From positions 1 through 64,000 of the forward strand of contig CAZGYQ010000006.1 of NCBI GenBank assembly GCA_964530695.1: 64,000 bases of DNA. Reading direction: 5' to 3'. Both the position numbers and the translations under genes were made by a program. How positions within the stretch are numbered: the stretch's first letter is position 1; every line of letters starts with the position of its first letter. The stretch is from VFBF01 sp964530695 (GTDB taxonomy: Bacteria > Pseudomonadota > Alphaproteobacteria > Caulobacterales > Aquidulcibacteraceae). Below the pieces are notes generated by a model. It searched no databases and was not told where the DNA came from. It saw nothing but the letters and a program-made list of their open reading frames with translations. This document shows, in pieces, positions 7,598-17,500 of the stretch.

Positions 7598-9541
7598 ATG
7601 CCAACCGACGATCTCTTCCAGACCTATGCACGCAGCTACGAGGCGCGTCGTGAGTCGGAGATGTCCCTGCAGGACTATCTCTCAGCGTGCAAAAAAGATC
7701 CGCTGATGTACGCGACGGCGCACGAGCGCATTCTCGCGGCGATCGGCGAACCCGAAGTCATCGACACGGCCAAGGACTCGCGCCTCGGCCGCATCTTCAT
7801 GAACCGCACGATCCGCGTGTATCCCGCGTTCCCCGATTTCTACGGGATGGAAGAAACCATCGAACGCATCGTGGCGTTCTTCCGACACGCCGCTCAAGGG
7901 CTCGAAGAGCGTAAGCAGATCCTCTACCTGCTCGGCCCCGTCGGCGGCGGCAAATCCTCGCTCGCGGAAAAGATCAAGGCGCTGATCGAACTGGAGCCGA
8001 TCTATGTGCTGAAGGCGGGCGATCAGGTGTCGCCGGTGTTCGAAAGCCCGCTCGGGCTGTTCGATCCGGAGACCCACGGCGCGACGATGGAAGAGAAATA
8101 CGGCATTCCGCGCCGGCGCCTCAGCGGCCTGATGAGCCCTTGGTGCGTGAAGCGGCTTGACGAATTCGGCGGCGACATCTCGCAATTCCGCGTCGTGAAG
8201 CTCAACCCCTCCCGCCTGCGTCAGGTGGGCGTGTCGAAGACCGAACCGGGCGACGAGAACAACCAGGACGTCTCCGCGCTGGTCGGCAAGGTCGATATCC
8301 GCAAGCTGGAAACCTACGCGCAGAACGATCCGGACGCGTACTCCTACTCCGGCGGCCTCAATCGCGCGAACCAGGGCGTTCTCGAATTCGTCGAGATGTT
8401 CAAGGCGCCGATCAAGATGCTGCACCCCCTGCTCACCGCGACGCAGGAAAGCAACTACGTCGGCACGGAGAATATCGGCGGCATTCCGTTCAACGGCATC
8501 GTGCTGGCGCACTCCAACGAGGCGGAGTGGCAGAGCTTCAAGAACAACAAGAACAACGAGGCCTTCATCGACCGGATCTTCGTGATCAAGGTGCCCTACT
8601 GCCTGCGCGTCGACGAGGAAGAAAAGATCTACCAGAAGCTGGTGCGGTTCTCCGAGCTGGCGCCGGCGCCGTGTGCGCCGGGTACGTTGGAGATGCTGGC
8701 GCGCTTCGCGGTGCTCTCGCGCCTCAAGACGCACGAGAATTCGAACCTCTACACCAAGATGCGCGTCTACAACGGCGAGAGCCTGAAGGAGGTCGATCCG
8801 AAGTCCCGCTCGCTGCAGGAGTACAAGGACGCAGCCGGCGTCGATGAAGGCATGGACGGCATTTCCACGCGCTTTGCGTTCAAGGTGCTGGCCGCGACCT
8901 TCAACTACGACACCACCGAGATCGCCGCCGATCCGGTGCACCTGATGTACGTGCTCGAGCAGTCCATCAAGCGCGACCAGTTCCCGCCGGACACGGAGGC
9001 CCGCTACATCGAGTTCATCAAGGCCGAACTTGCGCCGCGCTATGCGGAATTCATCGGCCACGAAATCCAGAAGGCGTATCTGGAAAGCTACCACGACTAC
9101 GGCCAGAACCTGTTCGACCGCTACGTCGACTACGCGGACGCCTGGATCGAGGACATCGACTTCAAGGACCCCGACACCGGCCAGCTCCTCAACCGCGAAC
9201 TGCTCAACCAGGAACTCTCCAAGATCGAAAAGGCCGCCGGCATCGCCAACCCCAAGGATTTCCGCAACGAGGTGGTGAAGTTCACCCTGCGCGCCCGCGC
9301 CGGCCACGGCGGGCGCAATCCGTCCTGGACAAGCTACGAAAAGATCCGCGAAGTCATCGAGCGGCGCATGTTCTCGCAGGTGGAGGATCTGCTGCCCGTC
9401 ATCAGCTTCGGCTCGAAGAAGGACAGCGACACCGAGAAGAAGCACGACGAGTTCGTGCTGCGGATGGTGGAGCGCGGCTACACGGAGCGGCAGGTGCGCC
9501 GGCTGGTCGAATGGTACATGCGCGTGAAACAGGCGGGGTGA
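7598..9541 (+). CDS. prkA: PrkA-family serine protein kinase / AAA+ protein
   Basis: A 647-residue protein colinear with bacterial PrkA (E. coli YeaG). It has an N-terminal AAA+ module with P-loop GPVGGGKSS at residues 113-121 and the downstream FNGIVLAHSNEAEW and DRIFVIKVPYCLRV motifs of the family, then a C-terminal kinase-like domain. PrkA/YeaG is induced by nutrient and stationary-phase stress; some homologues phosphorylate proteins, and ATP-dependent protease activity has been reported for Bacillus PrkA. ATG 7598 has GGAG 8 bases upstream. It leads the prkA-yeaH-spoVR cluster, the usual co-occurring trio. Confidence 0.95.
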   Translation: MPTDDLFQTYARSYEARRESEMSLQDYLSACKKDPLMYATAHERILAAIGEPEVIDTAKDSRLGRIFMNRTIRVYPAFPDFYGMEETIERIVAFFRHAAQGLEERKQILYLLGPVGGGKSSLAEKIKALIELEPIYVLKAGDQVSPVFESPLGLFDPETHGATMEEKYGIPRRRLSGLMSPWCVKRLDEFGGDISQFRVVKLNPSRLRQVGVSKTEPGDENNQDVSALVGKVDIRKLETYAQNDPDAYSYSGGLNRANQGVLEFVEMFKAPIKMLHPLLTATQESNYVGTENIGGIPFNGIVLAHSNEAEWQSFKNNKNNEAFIDRIFVIKVPYCLRVDEEEKIYQKLVRFSELAPAPCAPGTLEMLARFAVLSRLKTHENSNLYTKMRVYNGESLKEVDPKSRSLQEYKDAAGVDEGMDGISTRFAFKVLAATFNYDTTEIAADPVHLMYVLEQSIKRDQFPPDTEARYIEFIKAELAPRYAEFIGHEIQKAYLESYHDYGQNLFDRYVDYADAWIEDIDFKDPDTGQLLNRELLNQELSKIEKAAGIANPKDFRNEVVKFTLRARAGHGGRNPSWTSYEKIREVIERRMFSQVEDLLPVISFGSKKDSDTEKKHDEFVLRMVERGYTERQVRRLVEWYMRVKQAG

Positions 9542-9572
9542 GTGTGAGAAGCACGGGGCGATGCGCGCCAGG

Positions 9573-9671
9573 CTCCCTCCCTCCCCTCGATGGGGAGGGT
9601 GGCCTGAGCGAAGCGAAGGTCGGGCGGGGTACGGGCTCCATGCTGGAGCGAAGCACTCGTGTGGCTCCAGC
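9573..9671. repeat. Intergenic palindromic repeats between prkA and yeaH
   Basis: Two adjacent palindromes lie in the 196-base gap: CCCTCCC...GGGAGGG (hairpin 9578-9599) followed by an AAGGTCGGGCGGGG tail, and GCTGGAGC/GCTCCAGC (9642-9649/9664-9671) followed by a short T-run. The AAGGTCGGG-GGGG tail recurs near 52430, so it belongs to a dispersed repeat family. The second hairpin could partly terminate transcription after prkA. Confidence 0.6.
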
Positions 9672-9737
9672 GCGCTTTTCCTCTCGCGCCTCACCCCCCA
9701 TCTTTGAGCGCACGCAGCGCCATACGAGCAACACCGC

Positions 9738-11039
9738 ATGACAATCATCGACCGGCGCCTCAACCCGGGCGGCAAGTCGCTCGCCAACCGGCAGCGCTTC
9801 ATCCGCCGCGCGAAGGCGCAGGTGAAGCGGGCGGTGCGTGAAGCGACTGCCGGGCGCTCCATCAAGGACATCGATCGCGGCGGCGACATCTCGATCCCGT
9901 CCGACGGCGTGCGCGAACCGACGCTGCGGCGCTCCGCCGAGGGCGGCGTCCGCGACTACGTGCTGCCCGGCAACAAGGAGTATGTGGAAGGCGATTCCAT
10001 CCAGCGCCCGCCGCGCGGCGGCGGCGCAGGCAGCGAGGGCGCCGAAGACGGCGGCGGCGAGGACGAGTTCCGCTTCGCGCTGTCGGACGAGGAGTTTCTC
10101 GACCTCTTCCTGGAGGATCTTGAGCTCCCCGACCTCGCCAAGCGCCAGCTGAAGGGCGTCGGCGTGCTGCAATGGCGCCGCGCGGGCTATTCCACCTCCG
10201 GCTCGCCGTCGAACATCTCCCTCTCGCGCACCATGCGCAATTCGCTCTCGCGCCGCGTGGCGCTGCGGCGGCCGAAGCCGGAGGAGCTTGAGGCGGTCCG
10301 CCGGGAAATCGCGGACGTGGAATCCGGCGCATCGCCCGGGAACGCCGCAACACTGGCGGCCCTGCGCGAGAAGCTCGTCATTCTCGAGCGGCGCTCCAGG
10401 CGCATCCCGTTCATCGATCCCATCGACGTACGCTACCGTCGCCTTGAATCGACGCCCAAGCCCGTCGCGCAGGCGGTGATGTTCTGCCTGATGGACGTGT
10501 CCGGCTCGATGACGGAGCACATGAAGGATCTGGCCAAGCGCTTCTACGCCCTGCTCTATCTCTTCCTGAAACGCCGCTACAAGCATGTGGAGGTCGTGTT
10601 CATCCGCCACACGCACGAGGCCGAGGAGGTCGACGAGCAGACCTTCTTCTACAGCCGCGAGACCGGCGGCACGGTGGTCTCCACGGCGCTGGAGGAAATG
10701 GTCCACGTCATCGAGGAGCGCTTCAAGCCGAGCGAGTGGAACATCTACGGCGCGCAGGCCTCCGACGGCGACAACGCCCCGAGCGACAACGCCAAGACCG
10801 CAGCCCTGCTCACCAGCACGGTCCTGCCGATGTGCCAGTACTACGCGTATCTCGAAGTCGGCTCCGACGACGACCCGCCGGCCGGGGGCGAGCGGCCGAC
10901 GACGCTGTGGCGCACCTACGCCGTCGTGAATGGCCCAGACAACCCCATCGCCATGCGCAAGGTACGCCACCGTCGCGACATCTTCCCGGTGTTCCGTGAT
11001 CTCTTCCAGAAGAAAGCCGACCAGTTGGCGGAGGCCTGA
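9738..11039 (+). CDS. yeaH: YeaH/UPF0229 (DUF444) family protein
   Basis: A 433-residue DUF444 protein. The N-terminus (IIDRRLNPGGKSLANRQRF) is diagnostic of the family. A central glycine/acidic linker at about 90-110 precedes a von Willebrand A-like domain with a MIDAS-type motif DVSGS at 253-257, in the context CLMDVSGSM. The protein is cytosolic; the family acts with the PrkA kinase and SpoVR in starvation and stress responses, but its biochemical role is unresolved. It starts 196 bases after prkA and ends one base before the spoVR GTG, so it is coupled to spoVR. Confidence 0.92.
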   Translation: MTIIDRRLNPGGKSLANRQRFIRRAKAQVKRAVREATAGRSIKDIDRGGDISIPSDGVREPTLRRSAEGGVRDYVLPGNKEYVEGDSIQRPPRGGGAGSEGAEDGGGEDEFRFALSDEEFLDLFLEDLELPDLAKRQLKGVGVLQWRRAGYSTSGSPSNISLSRTMRNSLSRRVALRRPKPEELEAVRREIADVESGASPGNAATLAALREKLVILERRSRRIPFIDPIDVRYRRLESTPKPVAQAVMFCLMDVSGSMTEHMKDLAKRFYALLYLFLKRRYKHVEVVFIRHTHEAEEVDEQTFFYSRETGGTVVSTALEEMVHVIEERFKPSEWNIYGAQASDGDNAPSDNAKTAALLTSTVLPMCQYYAYLEVGSDDDPPAGGERPTTLWRTYAVVNGPDNPIAMRKVRHRRDIFPVFRDLFQKKADQLAEA

Positions 11040-11040
11040 C

Positions 11041-12591
11041 GTGGCGCTTGTTTCAGAACCCGATCCGCGGCTGCTCTTCTCCGGCACCGACTGGAATTTC
11101 GACACCATCCGGCGTGTCTATGATGCGTGCGAGGACATCGCGCTCAAGGAGCTGAAGCTCGACGTCTACAGGAACCAGATCGAAGTCATCACCGCCGAAC
11201 AGATGCTGGACGCCTATGCGTCGGGCGGCATGCCGCTCTTCTACAAGCACTGGAGTTTCGGCAAGCACTTCGCCCGCGATGAGGCGATGTATCGCAAGGG
11301 CTATCAGGGCCTCGCCTACGAGATCGTGATCAACTCCGACCCGTGCGTCGTCTACATCATGGAAGAGAACACGATCACGATGCAGACGCTCGTGATCGCG
11401 CACGCGGGCTTCGGCCACAACCACTTCTTCAAGAACAACTACGTCTTCAAGCAGTGGACCGACGCCAGCGGCATCCTCGACTATCTCGATTTCGCCAAGC
11501 GTTTCGTCGCCCAGTGCGAGGACCGGTACGGGCAGGCTGCGGTGGAGCGCGTCCTCGACGCCGCGCATGCACTGCGGAGCCACGGCATCCACCGCTTTCC
11601 GCGCAAGCGCCTGCCGGACCTGCGCTCCGAACAGAAGCGCGCCGAGGAACGCCGCGCGCACGGCGAAGCCATCTTCAACGATCTCTGGCGCACCGTGCCG
11701 ACGAAAAAGGGCAAGACGCGCGACAAGACCGATCAGGACGCGCGCCGCGCGCTGCTCGGGCTGCCGGAGGAGAATATCCTCTACTTCCTGGAAAAGACCG
11801 CGCCGCGCCTCACGTCCTGGCAGCGCGAGATCCTGCGCATCGTCCGCCAGATCGCACAGTATTTCTATCCGCAGCGCCAGACCAAGATGATGAACGAGGG
11901 GTGCGCCACGTTCGTGCATCATCGCATCATGACGCGCCTGCATGAACAGGGCCGCATCAACGACGGCGCTTTCCTCGAATTCCTGCACTCGCACACGGGC
12001 GTCGTCTTCCAGCCGCCGTTCAACGACCGCAGATACTCCGGCATCAACCCCTACGCGCTTGGCTTCGCGATGATGTCTGACATCGAGCGCGTCTGTCTCA
12101 ACCCCACCGAGGAAGACCGCATCTGGATGCCCGATATCGCCGGGCAGAAGGATCCCTACGCCGTCCTGCGCGATGTGTGGGCGAACTACCGCGACGAGAG
12201 CTTCGTGTCGCAGTTCCTGTCGCCGGCGCTCATCCGCAGTCTCGGCCTGTTCAACATCCACGACGACGAGGAAGAACTCGACCTCAACGTCAGCCACATC
12301 CACAACGAGCGCGGCTATCGCGAAATCCGCCGCGCGCTCTCGCGGCACTACGATGTGGCGCGCCGCGACGCCGACATCCAGATCGCCGACGTCGATCTCG
12401 CCGGCGACCGCCGGCTGATCCTGCATCACCGCGTCGTCGACGGCATCGTGCTCGACGACGCCGACACCGACCATGTCCTCCAGCACCTCGCCGATCTCTG
12501 GGGCTACGAAGTGTCGCTGCGCGAGATGGACGACGAGAGCGGCGACATGAAGAACGAATTCACCGCGCGGCCAAGGGCCACGTTTGACTGA
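11041..12591 (+). CDS. spoVR: SpoVR family protein (YcgB-like)
   Basis: A 516-residue SpoVR-family protein. The conserved opening DWNFDTIRRVYDACEDIA and the central segments YEIVINSDPC, AHAGFGHNHFFKNN and NEGCATFVHHRIM are family hallmarks. Named for a Bacillus cortex-formation gene, homologues are widespread in non-sporulating proteobacteria, always with PrkA and YeaH, and are tied to stationary phase. The start is GTG 11041, one base after the yeaH stop, which gives the expected N-terminus; an upstream reading would overlap yeaH. It is third in the operon. Confidence 0.94.
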   Translation: MALVSEPDPRLLFSGTDWNFDTIRRVYDACEDIALKELKLDVYRNQIEVITAEQMLDAYASGGMPLFYKHWSFGKHFARDEAMYRKGYQGLAYEIVINSDPCVVYIMEENTITMQTLVIAHAGFGHNHFFKNNYVFKQWTDASGILDYLDFAKRFVAQCEDRYGQAAVERVLDAAHALRSHGIHRFPRKRLPDLRSEQKRAEERRAHGEAIFNDLWRTVPTKKGKTRDKTDQDARRALLGLPEENILYFLEKTAPRLTSWQREILRIVRQIAQYFYPQRQTKMMNEGCATFVHHRIMTRLHEQGRINDGAFLEFLHSHTGVVFQPPFNDRRYSGINPYALGFAMMSDIERVCLNPTEEDRIWMPDIAGQKDPYAVLRDVWANYRDESFVSQFLSPALIRSLGLFNIHDDEEELDLNVSHIHNERGYREIRRALSRHYDVARRDADIQIADVDLAGDRRLILHHRVVDGIVLDDADTDHVLQHLADLWGYEVSLREMDDESGDMKNEFTARPRATFD

Positions 12592-12592
12592 A

Positions 12593-12608
12593 CCCGTCGC
12601 CAGACGGG
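12593..12608 (+). terminator. Possible terminator hairpin after spoVR
   Basis: A perfect 6-bp stem CCCGTC/GACGGG with a GCCA loop begins two bases after the spoVR stop and is followed by CTCGTTTC. The T-tract is weak, so this could act as an mRNA end-protecting stem instead. Confidence 0.4.
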
Positions 12609-12761
12609 CTCGTTTCGCTTCGTCAATGACTCCCGCCCAAAAGGGGGGCGGCCGCGCCGGCGGAGCGCGCGCAATTCGTTGACAGCAAGTTAACTGGTTC
12701 ACGCCACGGTCGGCCCTACCCGTTTCAGCCTGATCCGACTCGAACCGAAGCCGCTCGTTTC

Positions 12762-14522
12762 ATGCGCTTTTCACCTGCCGCCCTCGCGTTTCCCGCCGCC
12801 GCCGTCCTCTGGGCGGCGAGCGCCGGCCTCGCCTCGGCGGCGACGCCGGTGAAGATCGAGGGCGTGGACGACGACACGCGCGAGGCGATCAGGCGCGTGC
12901 TGCCCGACCGCGAGGCGCCGCAAACCCTGTTCGACGCCGAGCGCCTTGCGGAAGAAGCCGCCCAGCGCGCCCGCGCATTCATGCGCTCGGAGGGCTGGTA
13001 CGCCGCCACGGTCGAACCTGTCGCGGAGGATGCGCCGCCGCGCGCGCTTGTGCGCATCGTTCCCGGTGCGCGCTTCGCCTTCGCCGAGCCCCAGGTGACC
13101 TTCGAAGGCGCGATCGACGACGTGTCGACCGCGGCCGCGCGCAAGGAGATCGCCCGCGTCGCCGCCGGCAAGCCCGCGCGCGCCGCGGACGTGCTCATCG
13201 CGGAAGCGGCGACCGTCGCGGCGCTCCGCGCGCGCGGGTACGCCAACGCGAAGGCCCTGCCCCGCCGCAACGTCGTCGATCACGCGACTATGCGCATGAC
13301 CTCGCAGTTCCAGTTCGCGGTCGGCGAGCGCCTGCGTCTCGGCGCCGTCGCCGTCGAACCGCCGGGCGCGCTGCAGCCGGCGTTCGCCGCCCGCGCGGCG
13401 AACTGGAAGGCGGGCGACTATTATGATCCCGAAAAACTGCAGCAGCTGCGGCGCGACCTCGCATCGACGGGCGCCTTCTCGGTCGTCGCCACGAAGCTCG
13501 CGACCCAGCCGAACGGCGAAGGATTGACCGACGTCATCGTCACGCTCGAGGAAGCGAAACCGCGCGTGATCGAGATCGGCGTCGGCTGGTCGACGACGGA
13601 GGTCTTCGGCCTTGAAGCGGAATGGACGCGCCGCAACATCACGCGCCGCGCGGATGCACTCGTCGTCAAGGCGGTGCTTGGCGAGGAACAGCAGAGCCTC
13701 ACCGCCGAGTTGACGCGCCCCAACGCATTCGGCCCCGGACGCGCCAGCCAGATATACGCAGGAGTCTCCCACGACGAGACCGGGCCATTCGCGCGCAACG
13801 GCGTCTTCGTCTCCAGCGCCGTCAACGCCGCCGACCGGCTGCGCTACGCGCTCAGCTACGGCGTCACCGCATCAGCGGATTTCTATAGTCAGGCCGAAGG
13901 CGTCGAAAACGCCTACGTCCTGTCAGCCTTCGGTGAAATCCGGCGCGACGAAACCGATACCCCGCTCGATGCGCGCAAGGGCTACCTCCTGCAGTTGCGC
14001 GCGGAACCTTCCCTCTCCACGGGCGATGCGACGGTCGCGTTCGTGCGCGCCGTCGGGCAGGCGCGCGTCTATCACACCTTCAACGGCGCCGATCGCTACA
14101 CTGTCGCGGCGCGCACGCGCCTCGGCTGGGTCGAGCCGCTGCTCGGAGACGACAACAACCTGCCGCTGGACCGGCGCTTTTACGCCGGCGGCGGCGGATC
14201 GGTGCGCGGTTACGCCTTCAACTCCATCTACCCGGACACGACGGCCAAGACGGGCGTGGCGCCCGGCGGGCGCGGACTGATCGAGGTTTCCGGCGAAGCG
14301 CGCGCACGGTTCACGCAGCGCATTGGCGCGGTCGCCTTCGTCGACGGGGGCGCGGCCTTCCAGAATCTCGATGACGCCGGAGACATTCGGTGGGGCGTCG
14401 GCGTCGGCGCGCGCTACGACCTCGGCTTTGCGCCGTTGCGCTTCGATGTCGCGATGCCGGTCGATCCACGCCCCGGCGACTCGAAGGTCGCCTTCTACGT
14501 TTCCATCGGGCAGGCCTTTTGA
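12762..14522 (+). CDS. tamA: TamA, outer membrane translocation/assembly component (Omp85 family)
   Basis: A 586-residue Omp85 protein. The signal peptide ends near residue 26 (ALASA-type site before ATPVKIEG). POTRA-like repeats follow to about residue 270, then a 16-strand beta-barrel. The Omp85 signature loop appears as GGGGSVRGY near residue 476, and the last residue is the usual terminal phenylalanine (SIGQAF). With TamB it spans the envelope and helps insert outer-membrane proteins or move lipids. The adjacent tamB overlaps its stop codon, confirming the pairing. Confidence 0.93.
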   Translation: MRFSPAALAFPAAAVLWAASAGLASAATPVKIEGVDDDTREAIRRVLPDREAPQTLFDAERLAEEAAQRARAFMRSEGWYAATVEPVAEDAPPRALVRIVPGARFAFAEPQVTFEGAIDDVSTAAARKEIARVAAGKPARAADVLIAEAATVAALRARGYANAKALPRRNVVDHATMRMTSQFQFAVGERLRLGAVAVEPPGALQPAFAARAANWKAGDYYDPEKLQQLRRDLASTGAFSVVATKLATQPNGEGLTDVIVTLEEAKPRVIEIGVGWSTTEVFGLEAEWTRRNITRRADALVVKAVLGEEQQSLTAELTRPNAFGPGRASQIYAGVSHDETGPFARNGVFVSSAVNAADRLRYALSYGVTASADFYSQAEGVENAYVLSAFGEIRRDETDTPLDARKGYLLQLRAEPSLSTGDATVAFVRAVGQARVYHTFNGADRYTVAARTRLGWVEPLLGDDNNLPLDRRFYAGGGGSVRGYAFNSIYPDTTAKTGVAPGGRGLIEVSGEARARFTQRIGAVAFVDGGAAFQNLDDAGDIRWGVGVGARYDLGFAPLRFDVAMPVDPRPGDSKVAFYVSIGQAF

Positions 14523-17500
14523 CCGAGGCGCCCTCCCCGTCTCCCGCGCGTCCGAAGCGCTTGCGGCAGCGGCTGCTCTATGCGTCCGCGGGCGCGGTCG
14601 TGCTCACGGCAGGCGCGATCGCGTGGACGCTTGGCCCGGGCGGGCCGTTCCTCGTGTCGAAGCTCGCCGAAGGACGCGCCGTGTGGCGTCTCGGCGTCCT
14701 GCATCTTGAAGGCGTGAGCGGAAGCGGACTTGGCGATCTGCGCGTCGCGCGCGCAACGTTGAGCGACGCCGACGGAGTGTGGGTCGAGGGGAGAAATCTC
14801 GCTGTCGGGTGGGAGCCTCTGCGACTGCTCACGCGCGAAGCGGCGGTGCGGGATATTTCCGCCGGATCGCTGCACTTTCTGCGCAAACCCGGACTGACTC
14901 CCGCAAGGCCGCCTGGCCGTGGCATCGATGTCGATCTTCAGGCCATGAAGATCGAACGCATCGACGTCGACGCACCTGTCTTCGGCGAAGCCGCCGCGTT
15001 CACGCTCGACGCAAACCTCGTCGCGCACGGCGCACGGATCGACCGCGCCATGGTCGACCTGCGCCGGCTGGACGCCGCGGGCGATACGCTGCGCATCAAT
15101 CTGCTGCGCCAGCGAACGATCCATCTGGACGCAGCGCTTGAGGGGCCGAAGGACGGCTTCTTCGCAGCGGCGCTGAAAAGCGAACAAGGCCTGCACGCCA
15201 CCGCAAACGCCGATGGCGACGAAACCGCCGGCGCCGGCGCACTGGATGCGCGCATCGGCGCGAAACCCTTCATCACCGGCGCATTCAGCTGGAAGCCCGG
15301 GCGCTGGACCGGCGGCGGCGACATCCAGCTCGATCTGGCGCCCGCGTTCGCAAACGTCGTCGCGCGTATCGGCGGCGCGGTCCGCCTCGACGGCGAAGGC
15401 GTTCGCGGTGCACGGCCCACGTTTGCGATCACCGCAAGGATGCAGGACGTGACCGTGGACGCGCGCGGCGCGCTGGGCGACGACTGGCGACCGACCGGCG
15501 CCACCGCAATCGTCGCCAGCGCGACCCGCCTTGACCGTCTCACGCGCAACATCGTCAGCGGCGCCGCCCGCTTCGAAGGCGCCCTCGAAGACGGCGATGG
15601 CGTGCAGATCCTTTCCGGACACGCAACGGGAACGGGCGTGCGCATCGCCGGTGTGCGCGCCAACCTCGCGGGCCCCGTACTCCTGCGTGCATCGCGCGAC
15701 CTTCTCGATCTTGAATCCGATTTCAAACTGACAGACGCCGTCGGCGGCGCGGAGTTCGTCGGCCGCCTCGCGAGCGGTGGGCGCCTTGTGCTGCAGGGTC
15801 GATACGATCGCCAGGCCGGCCGCGTCACGGTCCGCGAGGCGCGGCTGCAATCGGGCGCGCTCGACGTGCAGGGCGACGGCGCGCTTGGCGCGGGTGCGCG
15901 CGGTTTGCGCGGCGTCTGGCGCACCACGCGTCTCGACGCATTCGATGCGCGCATCCGGGGCGAGGCGAGCGGAACCTGGACGGCGAATGGCGGCGGCCAG
16001 ACGCCCGTGATTGTGACCGCTGACGCAAAATCCCGACGCTTCTCGACCACCCTCAAGCCGCTCGACCAGTTGCTCGGCGCGGCGCCGGCGCTTGACGCCA
16101 CGCTCGCCATTCGCGGCGGCGTGATCGACGTGCGGCGCATCTCCCTCAGCGCGCCAAAGCTGCGCGCGGCCGCGTTCGGCCGCATCGAACACGGCGAGGC
16201 GCGCCTTTCCTTCGAGGCGTCGGCGACGGGGCCGCTGCGCGTCGGCGGCGCCGTGTTCGAGGGCGTGGCGGATGCGACAGGCGCGCTCACCGGACGCCTC
16301 GGAAATCCGGCGATTTCAACCACCGCACGCCTTGGCCAGATCGACATCGCCGGACTTGCGATCGAGCATCCCGTCGTCACGCTCGCGTTTGCGCCGACCG
16401 CGCGCGGGCGCACGGGCACGATACGTATCGAGGGCGCGGTCGTGGGCGAGCCGGCGACAGCGACCGCCCTGCTCGCAAGCGGCGAAGGGCGTCTGGCGCT
16501 TTCCGATCTCGACATCCGCGCGGCGGGTCTTACGGCGACCGGCGCCGCCGCATTCACCGACGCGGGGCCCACACTCGACGTAACGTTCAACGGTCGCACC
16601 GACAAACTTGCCGCGCCATTGACGGGCCGAATAACCGGCGTCGCGGCGCTCCGGCCGACGCCGTCGGGCGAGGCGACGCTCTCCGCGTCCGCGCGCATCA
16701 CCGGCGGGCGCATCGGCGCGCTCGTGTTTTCACGGCTCGACGCTGAAGCTTCGGGGCCTCTCGATGCGCTCAGGATGCATGGCGCCTTGCGCGGCGCAGC
16801 CTCCGGCGCACCGGTCCAGCTTGATCTGACGGCGAGCGTCGATCGCGACCGCGACACGACGCTGGTGCGGGTCGAAGGTGCGGGAAACATCAACGGTTCG
16901 GCTGTGGCCACGCGCCAACCGTTCACGTTTTCGCTGGCGCCCAACGCGACGCACGCCGACGGCGTGTTCGCGCTGGGCGACGGCCTGCTGCGCGCGACGC
17001 TGAAGGACGAGCGCGGCCGCCTTCAGTTCAATGCGACGGCGGACAATGCGCCCATCGGCCCGGTGCTCGACCTGCTCGGCGAACGCGCCACCGGTCGCGC
17101 GACTGGAACAATCTCGCTCAGCGGCGATGACGACAGCCTCGACGGCGTCATCGACATTGCGTTGACCGATGCGCTGCTTGCACGCCGCACGCGCGATCCG
17201 CTGTCAATGAAACTCAACGGACGGATCGCCGGCGGTTCCATGACGGTTTCTGGAACGGTCGCCTCGCGCAGTGGACTGGACGGCGCATTTGACGCGCGCG
17301 CGCCCGTGTCCGCCCGCGCACGCCCGATGCGCATCGCGCTTGCGGGCGAAGGCCGCGCGACGTGGCGCGCACAAGGACCCGCCGACGCCCTGTGGGGGCT
17401 GGTCGGTTCGCTGGATCAAAATCTCGCCGGCCAGTTCGAAGGCGCCGGCGACGTGCGCTTCGCAGTCGGCAGGCTGTCCGGCGAGGGCGGCTTTTCACTG

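Noticed and set aside
7682..9889. 735-residue minus-strand frame over prkA
   Set aside because: It is antisense to the conserved prkA gene and has repetitive Glu/Arg/Ala-rich sequence typical of shadows of GC-rich genes.
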